From Erinaceus europaeus (taxonomy: Eukaryota; Chordata; Mammalia; Eulipotyphla; Erinaceidae), in NCBI RefSeq assembly GCF_950295315.1, contig NC_080164.1, positions 9,000,002-9,064,001 of the forward strand: a stretch of DNA of 64,000 nt. The letters are read 5' to 3'. The position numbers and the translations under genes were made by a program. Below, piece after piece: positions 32,353-42,113 of this stretch. Position 1 is the first letter of the stretch. Every line of letters begins with the position of its first letter. The notes under the pieces are model-generated. The model had not been told where the DNA came from, searched no databases, and saw nothing but the letters and a program-made list of their open reading frames with translations.

Positions 32353-32815
32353 GAAACCCCAAATATCTATTTGCAATATTCTTGCCTTTAGGTTCATGAT
32401 TAGTTAACAGTTTGTTCTGTTTTATACCTTAACTCTTTTTTCAGCCACCAGGTTCCAGATGCTACCATGATGTCAACCTGACTTCGCTGGGCAACTATCT
32501 CACCAATGTGTCCTGGAGCCCCACTTCCCCAGAGCCCCAACCCACTAGGGAAAGAGAGAGACAGGCTGGGAGTCTGGATCAACCTGCCAACACTCATGTT
32601 CAGCAGGGTAACATTTACAGAAGTCAGGCCTCCTACTTTCTGCACCCCATAATGACCCTGGGGCCATACTCCCAGAGGAATAAAGTAAAGCTATCAAGGA
32701 GAGGATGGGATATGGAGTTCTGGTGGTGAGAATTGTGTGGAATTATACCCCTCTTATCCTACACTCTTGTCAATATCTCCATTTTATAAATAAAAATTAA
32801 AAACTAAATAAATAG
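32352..32815 (+). mobile_element. L1 3' UTR
   Basis: GGAAACCCCAAATATC, TTTAGGTTCATGATTAGTTA, CAGCCACCAGGTTCCAGATG, GGAGTCTGGATCAACCTGCC, GGAATTGTGTGGAATTATAC and AATAAAAATTAAAAACTAAA occur in the usual order. Confidence 0.9.
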
Positions 32816-32829
32816 AAATAATAACAGTA

Positions 32830-33130
32830 CTTCCAGGGGATGGATGGTGGCATGCCAGTTAGTACTTTGCTAGTACTAAAGTCACATAGTACTTTGCTCA
32901 AGGACATGCACAAAGATCTGGGTTTGAGCCCCTGGCTCCTCGCACGCAAGTGGCGAAGCAGGTCTGCAGGTCTCTCTTTCTCTCTCTCTCTATCAGTCTC
33001 TCTCTTCTCCACTTCTCTCTGTCCTATTGAATAAAATAGAAAAGAAAGAAAAAGGAAGAAAAAAAAATGTCTTCCAGGAGTGGTCGATTTGTAAAGCAGA
33101 CACCGAGCCCCAGCAATAACCCTGGAGGCA
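32830..33130 (+). mobile_element. tRNA-derived SINE, module-tail type
   Basis: B-box-like GGGTTTGAGCCCCTGG, then CTCTGTCCTATTGAATAAAA, then a purine-rich linker and the 3' module CCAGGAGTGGTCGATTTGTA ... CGAGCCCCAGCAATAACCCT. The AGTACTTTGCT segment of the head is duplicated (32861-32898). Confidence 0.85.
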
Positions 33131-33131
33131 A

Positions 33132-33163
33132 ATAATAATAATAATGTAATAATAATAATAATA
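33132..33163. repeat. (AAT)n microsatellite
   Basis: AAT units forming the tail of the preceding SINE, with one TAAT slip. Confidence 0.9.
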
Positions 33164-33164
33164 C

Positions 33165-33494
33165 TTCTTACTTAACTTTTTTACTTATGTTAACTAAAAG
33201 TCAAATATAAGCATGCCAGGTTAAAGGCCCAGCTCCACAGAGGAGTGCCACAGCCCTGAGGGAAGTTTCATTGCTGTCATGTCTCTCCCTCTCTGTGTTC
33301 ATCTATCTGAATGGAAAAAAAAAAAAAGATAAATAAACAGGAAATTTGAATAGGAGAGACAGCACTGCAGTAAGTTTGGGATCAAAGAAATGAGAACTCG
33401 AGTCTTCTATCAGGCCCTTCTGCCATCTTATGGTTATTTTTATTTCCATTTCTGTCTCCCTTTAGTCTACTTTAACTCCTTCTCTCTAGCATAG
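33165..33494. other. No gene seen
   Basis: Contains a weak SINE-like fragment around 33220-33340 (GGTTAAAGGCCCAGCTCCACA and an A run at 33316-33329). Otherwise unassigned. Confidence 0.35.
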
Positions 33495-33502
33495 GTAAGT
33501 GT

Positions 33503-33751
33503 CTGAGGGGCCAGGCAGTGGCACACTTGGTTAAGCACTCACATTACAGTCCACAAGGACCCAGGTTCAAGCCCCTAGTTCCCACCTGCAGGGGGAAAGC
33601 TTCACAAGGGGTGAAGCTGGGCTGCAGGTGTCTCTATCTGTCTCTTTTTTTCTCTCTATCTCTCCCTCTCTTCTTAATTTCTCTCTGTCTCTATCCAATA
33701 ATGAGTCAGTAAAAATAAAAAAATAACATTTAAACAAACAAGAAAAGAGAA
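33503..33751 (+). mobile_element. tRNA-derived SINE, short-tail type
   Basis: GGGGCCAGGCAGTGGCACAC head, GGTTCAAGCCCC B box, and CTCTGTCTCTATCCAATAAT near the tail. GTAAGTGT at 33495-33502 and 33752-33759 is the likely target-site duplication. Confidence 0.92.
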
Positions 33752-33759
33752 GTAAGTGT

Positions 33760-34654
33760 ACCCTTGACAACCCCTCCTGGGCATGGCTGTAGCTTCAGTG
33801 TTCCCAGTGCACACTGGGAACATACCGGATTCTTTCTGCCTTCCACACTTCCATGTGAAGCCCAGCCTGTGGGCAAGAGGAGTGTTAATGGGGAGACAAG
33901 AGTACATGTGACATAATCCTTGGCTGTAGTGCCATATGTGTGTCTTCCAGGGCATATGGTCTGAGATGATCCATCATGCGCCATGATGTCAGACTATCCA
34001 CTGAGACTGAGGCCTCTCTGCAGAAAAGCAATTATATTCAGATAATGGTCTTTCCAGTCGCTACGACAGACAAGACTGATGCTGGGAAGAAGTGACTGGG
34101 GGAGCCCTGGATGATATACGCACGGGCAGCAGCAAGAATGAGGCATCGGAACCCAGCTGTCCGTGACCTCTGCAGCTTTCTTTCCCTGCGTCGTTCTCAG
34201 CAGTCAGCGCTAACTGCCATCCAAGACTCCGTGGTCAGCAATCCCACAGGGCTCACCTCAGCATTCAGTGAATTCCTGGCCACCACCTTGATGGACCAAG
34301 CGTGGTTCCACCGGTGCCTCCAACCAGACACACCCTCTCATTTCATGAACCATGGTGGGGGGCGGGGAGATCTGCAGAACTGCCTTCATCTTTCCCCCTC
34401 TGTAGCCGCCCCGATCATTTTACTCCTCCCTGAAGCTAAGACTGTGTTGCAGTTGTCTTCCTCTCATTCATACTCATAAAGATCCCCCCACCTTGGCTTT
34501 CCCTCTAAATCATCTCTATCCCGCTTTGAACTTTCTTCCAGCAGGAGTTTTCAAAAAGAAAACAATACAGGCAGCCTAAAGCTATGGAAAATTCTCTCAA
34601 TTGTCCAACCTGTGCTTGCAGGCACACGGCTCGGCTAACATGTGCTTAGGTGGA
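33760..34654. other. No gene seen; apparently single-copy
   Basis: A 122-codon open frame at 34111-34479 lies in GC-richer sequence but shows no domain or splice context, so I do not call it a gene. Confidence 0.35.
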
Positions 34655-34663
34655 GAAGTCATG

Positions 34664-34854
34664 GGGCCAGGTGGTGGCACACCTTGTTAAACGTGCACAT
34701 TACAGTGTTAAAACACCGGGTCCCCACCTGCAGGAGGAATACTTCCTGAGTGACGAATTGGTGCTGCTGGTGTCTCTCTCTCTCCCTCTCTGTCTTCTCC
34801 CTTCCCTCTGGATTTCTCTCTGTCTTTATCCAATAAATAAGTAAATAAATAAAT
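34664..34854 (+). mobile_element. tRNA-derived SINE, short-tail type
   Basis: Flanked by GAAGTCATGGG starting at 34655 and again at 34855. Part of the B box region is deleted (ACACCGGGTCCCCACC). Confidence 0.92.
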
Positions 34855-35124
34855 GAAGTCATGGGACACAACAGAAATCCTAGAGAAATAGCCCCCTTTG
34901 TGGACCCCCATAGGGCCTTGCCCTGAATGTGAATCAACAACAGCAGAGAATGTTCCATCCTCCCAAGGAAGGCAACATACTCTATCTACCACCTGAGGAA
35001 GATGGATCCTGAAATGGGGGCAGCTTGGAATGTTCCTACTCATGACCACAGAATGCCTGTCTCAGACGTACAGGGAGGTAGAGGTCACATAGGCTCCTAG
35101 GCTGAATATGGGCCCTAGATCAAA

Positions 35125-35815
35125 TTAATGGGGTTTATAGTCAACAATGTTCATACACCTTTTCCATATATGGGAGCAACTCTCTTCGCTGATCCAGCTA
35201 GAAATAGCCATTTTTCCAGCCATGACATCATCTCCCCAGACAATAACTTGAGTCCACCTGCATATCAGAGGTCAGGCTCAGGAAAAAAACTAGTATAGTC
35301 ACAGGTCCTTTGGAATATAATTAAAACAGACCTACTAGCTATCTTCAAAATGGGGACCCCAAATCTTCATCTGAACTATTCCAGCCTTTAGGTTCATGAT
35401 TAGTCAACAATGTGTTTGGCTTTATATGTCAACTCTTTTTACAGCCACTAGATTCCATATGCTACCATGATGGCAACCAGACCTCCCTTGGGCAGACAAC
35501 CCCTGCAGCCCCACTTCCCCAGAGCCCTGCCCCACTAGAGAAAGAGAGCGACAGGCTGGGAGTATGGATCGACCTGCCAACGCCCATGTTCAGCTGTTCA
35601 GTGGGGAAGCAGTTACAGAAGCCATACCTTCCACCTTCTGCATCCCCATAATGACCCTGGGTCCATGCTCCCAGACAGTTAAAAAATAGGCAAGGGATGG
35701 GATGGGATATGGGTTTCTGGTGGTGGGAATTGTGTGGAGTTGTACCCCTCTTATCCTATGGTTTTTGTCCGTGTTTCCTTTTTATAAATAAAAAATTAAA
35801 ATTAAAAAATAAAGA
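35125..35815 (+). mobile_element. L1 3' UTR, long copy
   Basis: Runs from TTTATAGTCAACAATGTTCA through CAAAATGGGGACCCCAAATC to TTTTATAAATAAAAAATTAA. The order agrees with 26955-27790. Confidence 0.9.
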
Positions 35816-35831
35816 AATCCTGTAGATTCAG

Positions 35832-35958
35832 TTTGAGAGAATGGGTGGTAGCACACCTAGGAGAACACACTCATTGCAGTGCACTAAGACCAGAGTTCAA
35901 GACCCTGGTTCTCACCTGCAGAGAGTATACTTTGTGAATAGTGAAACAATACTGCAGA

Positions 35959-36012
<54 letters not shown>

Positions 36013-36090
36013 TCTCTTTCTCCCTTTCCATTCCCCCTTCCTTCTCAATCTCTCTGTTCCTCTCCCAAATAATTAATAAATAAAACCAAA
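35832..36090 (+). mobile_element. tRNA-derived SINE, short-tail type with expanded (CT)n
   Basis: Diverged head (GGGTGGTAGCACACCTAGGA), weak B box, CT tract expanded at 35961-36023, ending CTCCCAAATAATTAATAAAT. Confidence 0.85.
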
Positions 36091-36628
36091 CTGAAAGAAG
36101 TTCAAACAGTTGCTTTGTCTCTTACTAAACTATGTAGGCTCAGTTTCTCCCTCTGAAGCAGAACCAAGTCATGCAAAGCTTTTAGGGCAGGGTGTCTAAT
36201 ACACAGACTCCCAACACTTAGCACCCAATACAGGCACAGACAGGAGATACTGCCAGTTCCATTCCAGACCCCCGCGATAAAGGGAATGTCACAGTAAAAA
36301 AAAAAAAAAAAAAAAAATCACAGTCTTCTGTATTCTCAGTGTATGTTAAAGTGGTGTTTATACTCTCATTCAGTCTGATAGAGGCACAATAACATTATAT
36401 CTAAGGAACTATGCCTACCTTCACTGAAAAATACTTTAATGCTAAAGAAAAAAAATGCTAGCCATTATCACATGTTGTTGGTATCAACAGTCTTTCTGGA
36501 CATAGAGTTGCTGCAAACTTCCAATTTCTGAAGCACAGCAGAGAAAAAGGCAATAAAACATGCTTATCTACACATCCTTCTTTGAAGTTTTATTTATTCA
36601 CTTTATTTTTTAAACCTGTCTCTTATTT
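36091..36628. other. No gene seen; contains A21 run
   Basis: Apparently single-copy with a pure A run at 36297-36317 that lacks a recognisable element upstream. Confidence 0.35.
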
Positions 36629-36924
36629 TTTAATATTTATTTATTTATTCATTGTTTCTTTTTGTTCCCCTTGTTTGTTTTTTATTGTTGTTGTAGTTAT
36701 GATTGTTGTTGTTGATGTCGTCACTGTTGGATAGGACAGAGAGAAATGGAGAAAGATGGGGAAGACAGAGAGGGGGAAAGAAAGAGACACCAGCAGACCT
36801 GCTTCACCGCCTGTGAAGCGACTCCCCTGCAGTTGGGAAGGTGGGGGGGGGGGAGGGGGCTCGAACCAGGATGCTTATTCCTCCGCCATGTGCCCTTAAC
36901 CCACTGTGCTACTGCCCAACTCCC
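36629..36924 (-). mobile_element. tRNA-derived SINE, long-tail type
   Basis: Minus-strand copy with a G-run expansion (36842-36855) between the CACCTGCAGG block and the B-box complement. The head complement ends CTGCCCAACTCCC. Confidence 0.93.
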
Positions 36925-36941
36925 ATGTCTTTTATTTTTTT

Positions 36942-37122
36942 GCTTTATTTTATTTTTATATTTTGATAGAATAGATAAATTTTAGAGGAGAGAGAGAGAG
37001 AGAGAATCCCTGCTTTACCACTTTTGATACATCTCCCTGCAAGTGGAGACCAGGGACTTGAACCTGCATCCTTGTACATGGTAGCATGTGTGCTCAACCA
37101 AGTGCTGCACCACCCAGACTCC
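36942..37122 (-). mobile_element. tRNA-derived SINE, older copy
   Basis: T-rich left edge, (GA)n, a decayed CTGCAAGTGGAGACCAGGG block, B-box complement GACTTGAACCTGC and head complement ending CACCACCCAGACTCC. The LTR at 37127 landed immediately beyond it. Confidence 0.85.
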
Positions 37123-37126
37123 TATC

Positions 37127-37590
37127 TGCAGGTCCCTGTTCAGTCCCTGTTCAGGCATCAGATGCTGGGCTAGCTTCATGGGCAGGAGACAGATGACCAG
37201 GGACTCATGGCTGAGCTGGGAACGCAGTTCAATCTTTATTGATGAGTGGGGATGCAGTGCAATCAATCTAATCTCTATTCATTAGAAAACCCTGTCCTTT
37301 ATATCTCCTGAGGCAGAAGTGTCAGGTCAGAAGAGGAAGTATGTAGGATGGGGGTGGGGAGAAGGAAAAAGCATGCAAACCGGTGGGGATTAAACAGTGG
37401 AAAGCAGGATGTGACTAGGAGAGGGGGTAGAGTGGAAAAAGAGTGTGAACCAGTGGGGATTAAACCAGTACGGGTCTCAAACAAAACAATGATTATGTAA
37501 ATAGACCACAGCGTTAAGCAATGCAAGCGAACCTAAGGTGATGATCAAAACAGAAGGGGTCTTAGAAGCAGAATTAGAAGCAGACCAACA
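37127..37590 (-). mobile_element. Solo LTR, same family as 15617-16064
   Basis: On the minus strand it starts TGTTGGTCTG and ends ...GACCTGCA. It carries TATA-like GATATAAAGG (plus strand near 37299-37308) and AATAAAG (near 37237-37243). Shared landmarks with the first LTR include GGTCTATTTACATAA and CACATCCTG followed by TTTCCAC. Flanks CCTATC (37121-37126) and CCTATT (37591-37596) form a 6-base target duplication with one change. No internal genes. Confidence 0.85.
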
Positions 37591-37596
37591 CCTATT

Positions 37597-38234
37597 TATT
37601 CAATTCAATGAAGGTGTCACTCTAGAATGTGTGGCAATGGAAGTCCTATGTTCTACCACACTTCTAAGTCCTTTGGCATAATTCTGTGAAAAATGTCATA
37701 GATACCCTCACCTGTTCCTTAGAATCCTGAGAAATCTGTGACCGCTTCACCACATTGCTATTTCTCCTGGAATTTATTTAAATAAAGGAAAGAAAAGGAC
37801 ATTTTGAGGTGGAATTTTCAGAGCCCGTAGGAATGTAGGAATGGTTAGAAAGATAAGTTGTTTTAACTTCAAATGGAAGTTGCTTTCTGCTCTTGAGTCT
37901 TGTCACTAAGGCACATGCTGCACATTTACCCTAGGGTCAGACCCACCTCCACCCCCAGGCACCCTTTCACATGACCTGTGTCAGGAGTGAAGGAATACAC
38001 TCAACTGTGATGGTCAGCAAATCCCAGTAAAATATTCATTATCTGTCTCCTTCCCAAATGCTCGCATGTTGTAATAGAAACCCTTAGGAGGCCACACAGC
38101 TCTTCAGATTCTCAAGGAACACTACCATGGAGAGCTATTGGCTATGACCCACTCCAGGTCAAGAAAACCAGACTCTCTGGAACAGGAATCTGTGTTTTGA
38201 ACAAGTCACCAAGCTCATTAATAAACCTGATCTG
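37597..38234. other. No gene seen; possible hAT-type relic at its end
   Basis: Sequence at 38105-38230 (GGAATCTGTGTTTTGAACAAGTCACCAAG) resembles a MER5-like hAT transposon relic. The rest is unassigned. Confidence 0.4.
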
Positions 38235-38495
38235 AAGCTGGGCAGTGGCACACCAGGTTAAGTGCACACAGTACTAAGGGCAAGGACCCCATGCAAGGAT
38301 CCTGGTTTGAACCCCAAACAAAGCAGGTGTTCAGGTGTCTATCTTTTTCTCTCCCTCTCTAACTCTCCCTCTTCTCTCAATTTTTCTGTCCTACTGAATA
38401 AAATGGGAAAAAATGGCAGCCAGGATCAGTGGATTCATAGTGTTAACTCTGGGCCCCAGCGATAACTCAGGAGGCAAAAAAAAAAAAAAAAAAAC
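38235..38495 (+). mobile_element. tRNA-derived SINE, module-tail type
   Basis: GCTGGGCAGTGGCACACCAG head, GGTTTGAACCCC B box, and a body lacking part of the CACCTGCAGG block. GTCCTACTGAATAAAATGGG is followed by the module CAGGATCAGTGGATTCATAG ... GGCCCCAGCGATAACTCAGG and a 19-base A tail. This copy shows the module most clearly. Confidence 0.93.
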
Positions 38496-38550
38496 TACTT
38501 TATTTTCCAAACAATGACTGGGCATAGCAGTGATGAAAGAAAGAAAAGGA

Positions 38551-38597
38551 AAGAGAGAGAGAGAGAGAGAAAGGAAGGAAAGAAGGAAGGAAGAAAA
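38551..38597. repeat. (GA)n/(GGAA)n tract
   Basis: Purine-only repeat with GA then GGAA units. Confidence 0.9.
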
Positions 38598-38689
38598 CAA
38601 CAAAGTCCCGAGAGGTATAAAGTCTGCCTTTGTCCTGGAAGGACTTTAAATACTTATGTTTAGGATCTATTTTTTTTAAAGATTCATCT

Positions 38690-38840
38690 ACATACTTATG
38701 GGGTGGGGAATAGGAGGAGAGAGAGAGAGAGAGAGGGAAAGCCCCAGAGCATCATTCTGGCATGTGTGATGCTGGAAACTAAACTTGGGAGACTTGCTTG
38801 AGAGTCCAAAACTTTATCCACTGCATCTCCTCCCAGACTT
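38690..38840 (-). mobile_element. tRNA-headed SINE, fourth body type
   Basis: On the minus strand the head reads like AGATGCAGTGGATAAAG (A-box part) and the B-box complement lies at AAACTAAACTTGGGAG. The (GA)n tail is at 38718-38736. The TTTATCCACTGCATCTCC edge is distinctive. No duplication identified. Confidence 0.65.
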
Positions 38841-39011
38841 CTCAACCCCAAGGTTTTGATCAGAGGACATTCTCATCCCAGGATAAGGTGTCAGGGCATT
38901 GTGGACCAGCTAGAGTTTGGAAGGGTGCCGAGCAGTGATATTCTAAGGCATCAAAGGAATACACTTCAGAAAAATAGATTGGGCAGCAGTACCTCAGTGA
39001 AGGGTAGAAAC

Positions 39012-39200
39012 AGAGAGTCAGGTAGTGGTGTACTTGTTGAGTGCACACATTATCATGTGCAAAGGCCCTGGTTCCAGCCCCTGTTTCCTACCTGCAGGGG
39101 GAAGCTTCATGAGTGTTGAAGCAATGCTGCAGGTGTCTCCCTCTCCCTTTCTCCCTTTCCTCCTCAATTTCTATCTTATCAAATAAGTAAATAAAGACTT
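39012..39200 (+). mobile_element. tRNA-derived SINE, short-tail type
   Basis: GAGAGTCAGGTAGTGGTGTA head, CCTGGTTCCAGCCCCTG B-box region, CTACCTGCAGGGGGAAGCTT, ending TCTATCTTATCAAATAAGTA. Confidence 0.88.
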
Positions 39201-40471
39201 TGCAAAGCAAAGGGAAAAGGTAGGGAAGGAGACTCTCAAGAGAGTAATAAAATCATGCAGATCAGGAGAGAAGCTCTGAATCTGGCTGGGTAGACCATAA
39301 ATGGGATGTAGAGAAGATGAGGAGATCAGGGCAACGGGTAAACCCAAGGAGTGAAGGGGAGGAGAGGAGTTGACAGCAGGCCTCTGTCCACCAGGGTGAG
39401 GCTGAGGTTCAGAAGCACCTCAGGACTGAGAAGTGAGGCTGTCTCCTGCTGGTGACTGCAGGAATGTGAGCCTGCAGCTGCAGTCAACAAACCGGCCACA
39501 GCACAGATACTCAGACCCCTTTGACTAGGATGGAGCTGGAACAATATGCACTCCTAGGGGTGTCTCAGAGATGGAGTCCTCCCTGCTGCTTTTGTCTCTG
39601 GAGTGGGGAGCAGTTAGGTCTCCAGTTCCTCCTGGTGGACTCTGGATGCCGGCTTTTGCCAAACGTGACTGAAAGTGCCACCGGAGATCTGTTTTCACAG
39701 GTTACAGGTTTTGTTTGGAAACTCAGTGTGGGGCTCGGGAGCAGCTGGGAGTTTCTGAGTAATTGCGGACCCTGGGGGTGGAGGGAGGCCAAGGACAACA
39801 GCCTTTCCCAGAGACCTAAGGAGGGCAGAACAGGAAGGCAGGTGAGGCTGACTGGAGTCCCCAGGGCTGGGGCCTGAGGTGGGGGTCGGCTCTGGGGCCC
39901 CTAGGCAGACCCAGTAGCTCTGATGGAAACAGTCTGGGCACCCCTGAACCCTGCTTCCCTTCAGCTTGGAGGTCACTCTCCAGCTCAGGGAGGGCTGGGT
40001 GCTTTACATTATCCTCTAGTGCTGTGTACGGGACTCTTTAAACAGACAAGTGGATGATCATTCGCTCTACAATCTGTTTTCCTTTAAGGCACAGATCGAA
40101 TATCAGCTTTGAAGTTTTCCTTGACCTTTTTCTTTTCCACACCCCAGGAAGATTGATTGTCCTCTCCCCCACACTCAGGGCAATTCTACCACCAACATAA
40201 CATTGGCTCATCCATATTCAATAACCAAATGCTGTTCAAATACTTACTGGGCACTAGGGGCTGGGACTACAGAGGTGCAGGAGATTCAGCCCTTGCCATC
40301 TCCTGTGGATGGTGAGCCAGCTCTGGTTTAGGATGAGGCTCCTTGTCCTTGAATACCTGCAAAACTCAGTGATGTAATTTGACCAAATTGGATTCACCTG
40401 AGTGTTCTGCTTTCGAATAGAAATAGCCAGGAGATAGTGAAGAATGTAACCTCTACTTAGGACACTGGCAC

Positions 40472-40474
<3 letters not shown>
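39201..40474. other. No gene seen; GC-richer single-copy stretch
   Basis: The part from about 39480 to 40000 is GC-richer than its surroundings and free of recognised repeats. Overlapping open frames on both strands (longest 118 codons, 39521-39877) show no domain, and no CpG-island-like clustering is evident by eye. Confidence 0.35.

Positions 40475-40513
<39 letters not shown>
40475..40513. repeat. (GT)n microsatellite
   Basis: About 19 GT units. Confidence 0.95.
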
Positions 40514-40514
<1 letters not shown>

Positions 40515-40549
40515 CACTGGATTTCAGGGTGATCTTCAGATTAGATATA

Positions 40550-40732
40550 TATATATTCAGACAGAGAGAAATTGAGAGGTGAAGGGGAGAAGAGACGGGA
40601 AGAGAAAAAGAGAAATCTGAAGCATTACATCACCATTCAGGAAGCTTCCTTTCTACAGGTAGGCACCCAGGGCTTGAACCCAGGTCTTTGCACATGGTAA
40701 TATATAAACTCAACCAGGTGTGCCACTGCTCA
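40550..40732 (-). mobile_element. tRNA-derived SINE, older copy
   Basis: GACAGAGAGAAATTGAGAGG, then AAGCATTACATCACCATTCA, the B-box complement GGGCTTGAACCCAGG, and the head complement ending GTGTGCCACTGCTC. Confidence 0.85.
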
Positions 40733-41127
40733 ATGTGCAATCATTGTTTTTCAAGGAATGGTTTCTTTCAAAACAAATAAGAGCTCTAGGAAGAAAAAAA
40801 GAAAGATAAAAACAGAGAGGAAAGAAGTGAGGGGGAACCTCTAGTGTTGATAAGTCCGATACTTGAAAGGTGAGTCTCAGATCTTAATCCTGTTATTTTT
40901 CTGATATATATCTTTATCTGTCTATATCTATCTATATCTGAAAAGTTTCTCCTCACACACAAATGCTACCCCTGAATCTGACCCTGATAATTTTAAGTTA
41001 ATTTAACATTAAGTTCTTCCATGGATTACCCTCTGTGTTTATTTTTTCAATCATATTTTTAAATCAAGAAGGAGAAACTTCTTTGATTAGATGGCCAACA
41101 TTCCCAGGTAGACCTCCTTCCAGAGAG

Positions 41128-41129
<2 letters not shown>
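40733..41129. other. No gene seen; apparently single-copy
   Basis: Unassigned, with a short TATC-rich patch near 40905-40940. Confidence 0.35.

Positions 41130-41175
<46 letters not shown>
41130..41175. repeat. (CA)n microsatellite
   Basis: About 23 CA units. Confidence 0.95.
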
Positions 41176-41179
<4 letters not shown>

Positions 41180-41608
41180 AGATTCTGAGAAACTATATCC
41201 TTTTCAATTCCTGCACTTTTCTTTAAAAGAAAATATATAGAAACCACAAATATATCTGTCTCATTCCCATATGATGTCTTCATACTTGAAGGAAGTGTTG
41301 GATTTTTCTTGTTCTTTGGCTCCAAAAGGGATCAGTGACATCAGTGAGCTAAGGCTGCAAGTCCTACTGCCCTTTCTCTATTAAATTGAATGTTTACTTC
41401 TCAGGGGATTGGCCAAGAAAAGTCCATTTGGACTGGAACACAGCATATTTAGTCTCAGAATTAAGGTAATTTCTTTGGAAGAGTTTCAACCAAATCAATT
41501 TATTTCAGAGATGTTGGTGTTGGTTCCCTTTTTAAAATTCCAAAGCCCCAGGCTTTTTTTTTTTTTCTTTTCAACAGTACCTGCTCTGCTAACACAATTA
41601 TAGGCTGG
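41176..41608. other. No gene seen; apparently single-copy
   Basis: Unassigned. A T run at 41554-41566. Confidence 0.35.
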
Positions 41609-41659
41609 CTCTCTCTCTCTCTCTCTGTCTCTCTCTCTGTCTCTCTCTCTCTCTCTCTG
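41609..41659. repeat. (CT)n with GT interruptions
   Basis: CT units interrupted twice by GTCT. Confidence 0.93.
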
Positions 41660-41941
41660 ACAGCCATATACTCAAGGTCTATTGGATTCAATGACCCCAG
41701 TCTTGGATGTTCTAGGAAAAGGTTGAGGATGCATAGGATGAGTATAGGTGACTAGCAGCACCTATGAGAGTATAGGTGACTCTCTGGAGACTCATAAGCT
41801 TGGGGTAGCCAAACCAAGCCCAACTCTCCTATCCATACACATCCATCAGTAGTGAAATTCAGTCAACTACATGTGTTTACCTGATCTATAAAACAGTTTT
41901 GGAAGCAGATAGAATAGTCACAATTACCACTACTTTTAGGA

Positions 41942-42042
41942 GAGAGAGACAGAGAGAGAGAGATTGGTGAGATCAACTTTTTTTGTCAAGGTCTTGAGAG
42001 AAAGAGAGGGAGATTGATGAGATCAACTGTCTTTGTCAAGGT

Positions 42043-42080
<38 letters not shown>

Positions 42081-42113
42081 GTGAGATCAACTGTCTTTGT
42101 CAAGTCTTCTCCT
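41942..42113. repeat. Three-unit minisatellite combined with (GA)n
   Basis: The unit GATTGGTGAGATCAACT...TTTGTCAAGGTCTTGAGAG occurs at 41962, 42012 and 42077, with spacings of 50 and 65 bases. The difference comes from a variable (GA)n spacer within the unit. The third unit is cut off after TTTGTCAAG. Confidence 0.88.

Noticed and set aside
34111..34479. 122-codon open frame as a candidate exon
   Set aside because: No family resemblance, and the composition drifts into pyrimidine-rich sequence at its end.
39521..39877. 118-codon open frame in GC-richer sequence
   Set aside because: Overlapping frames on the opposite strand are equally long, there is no recognised domain, and no splice or promoter context is visible.
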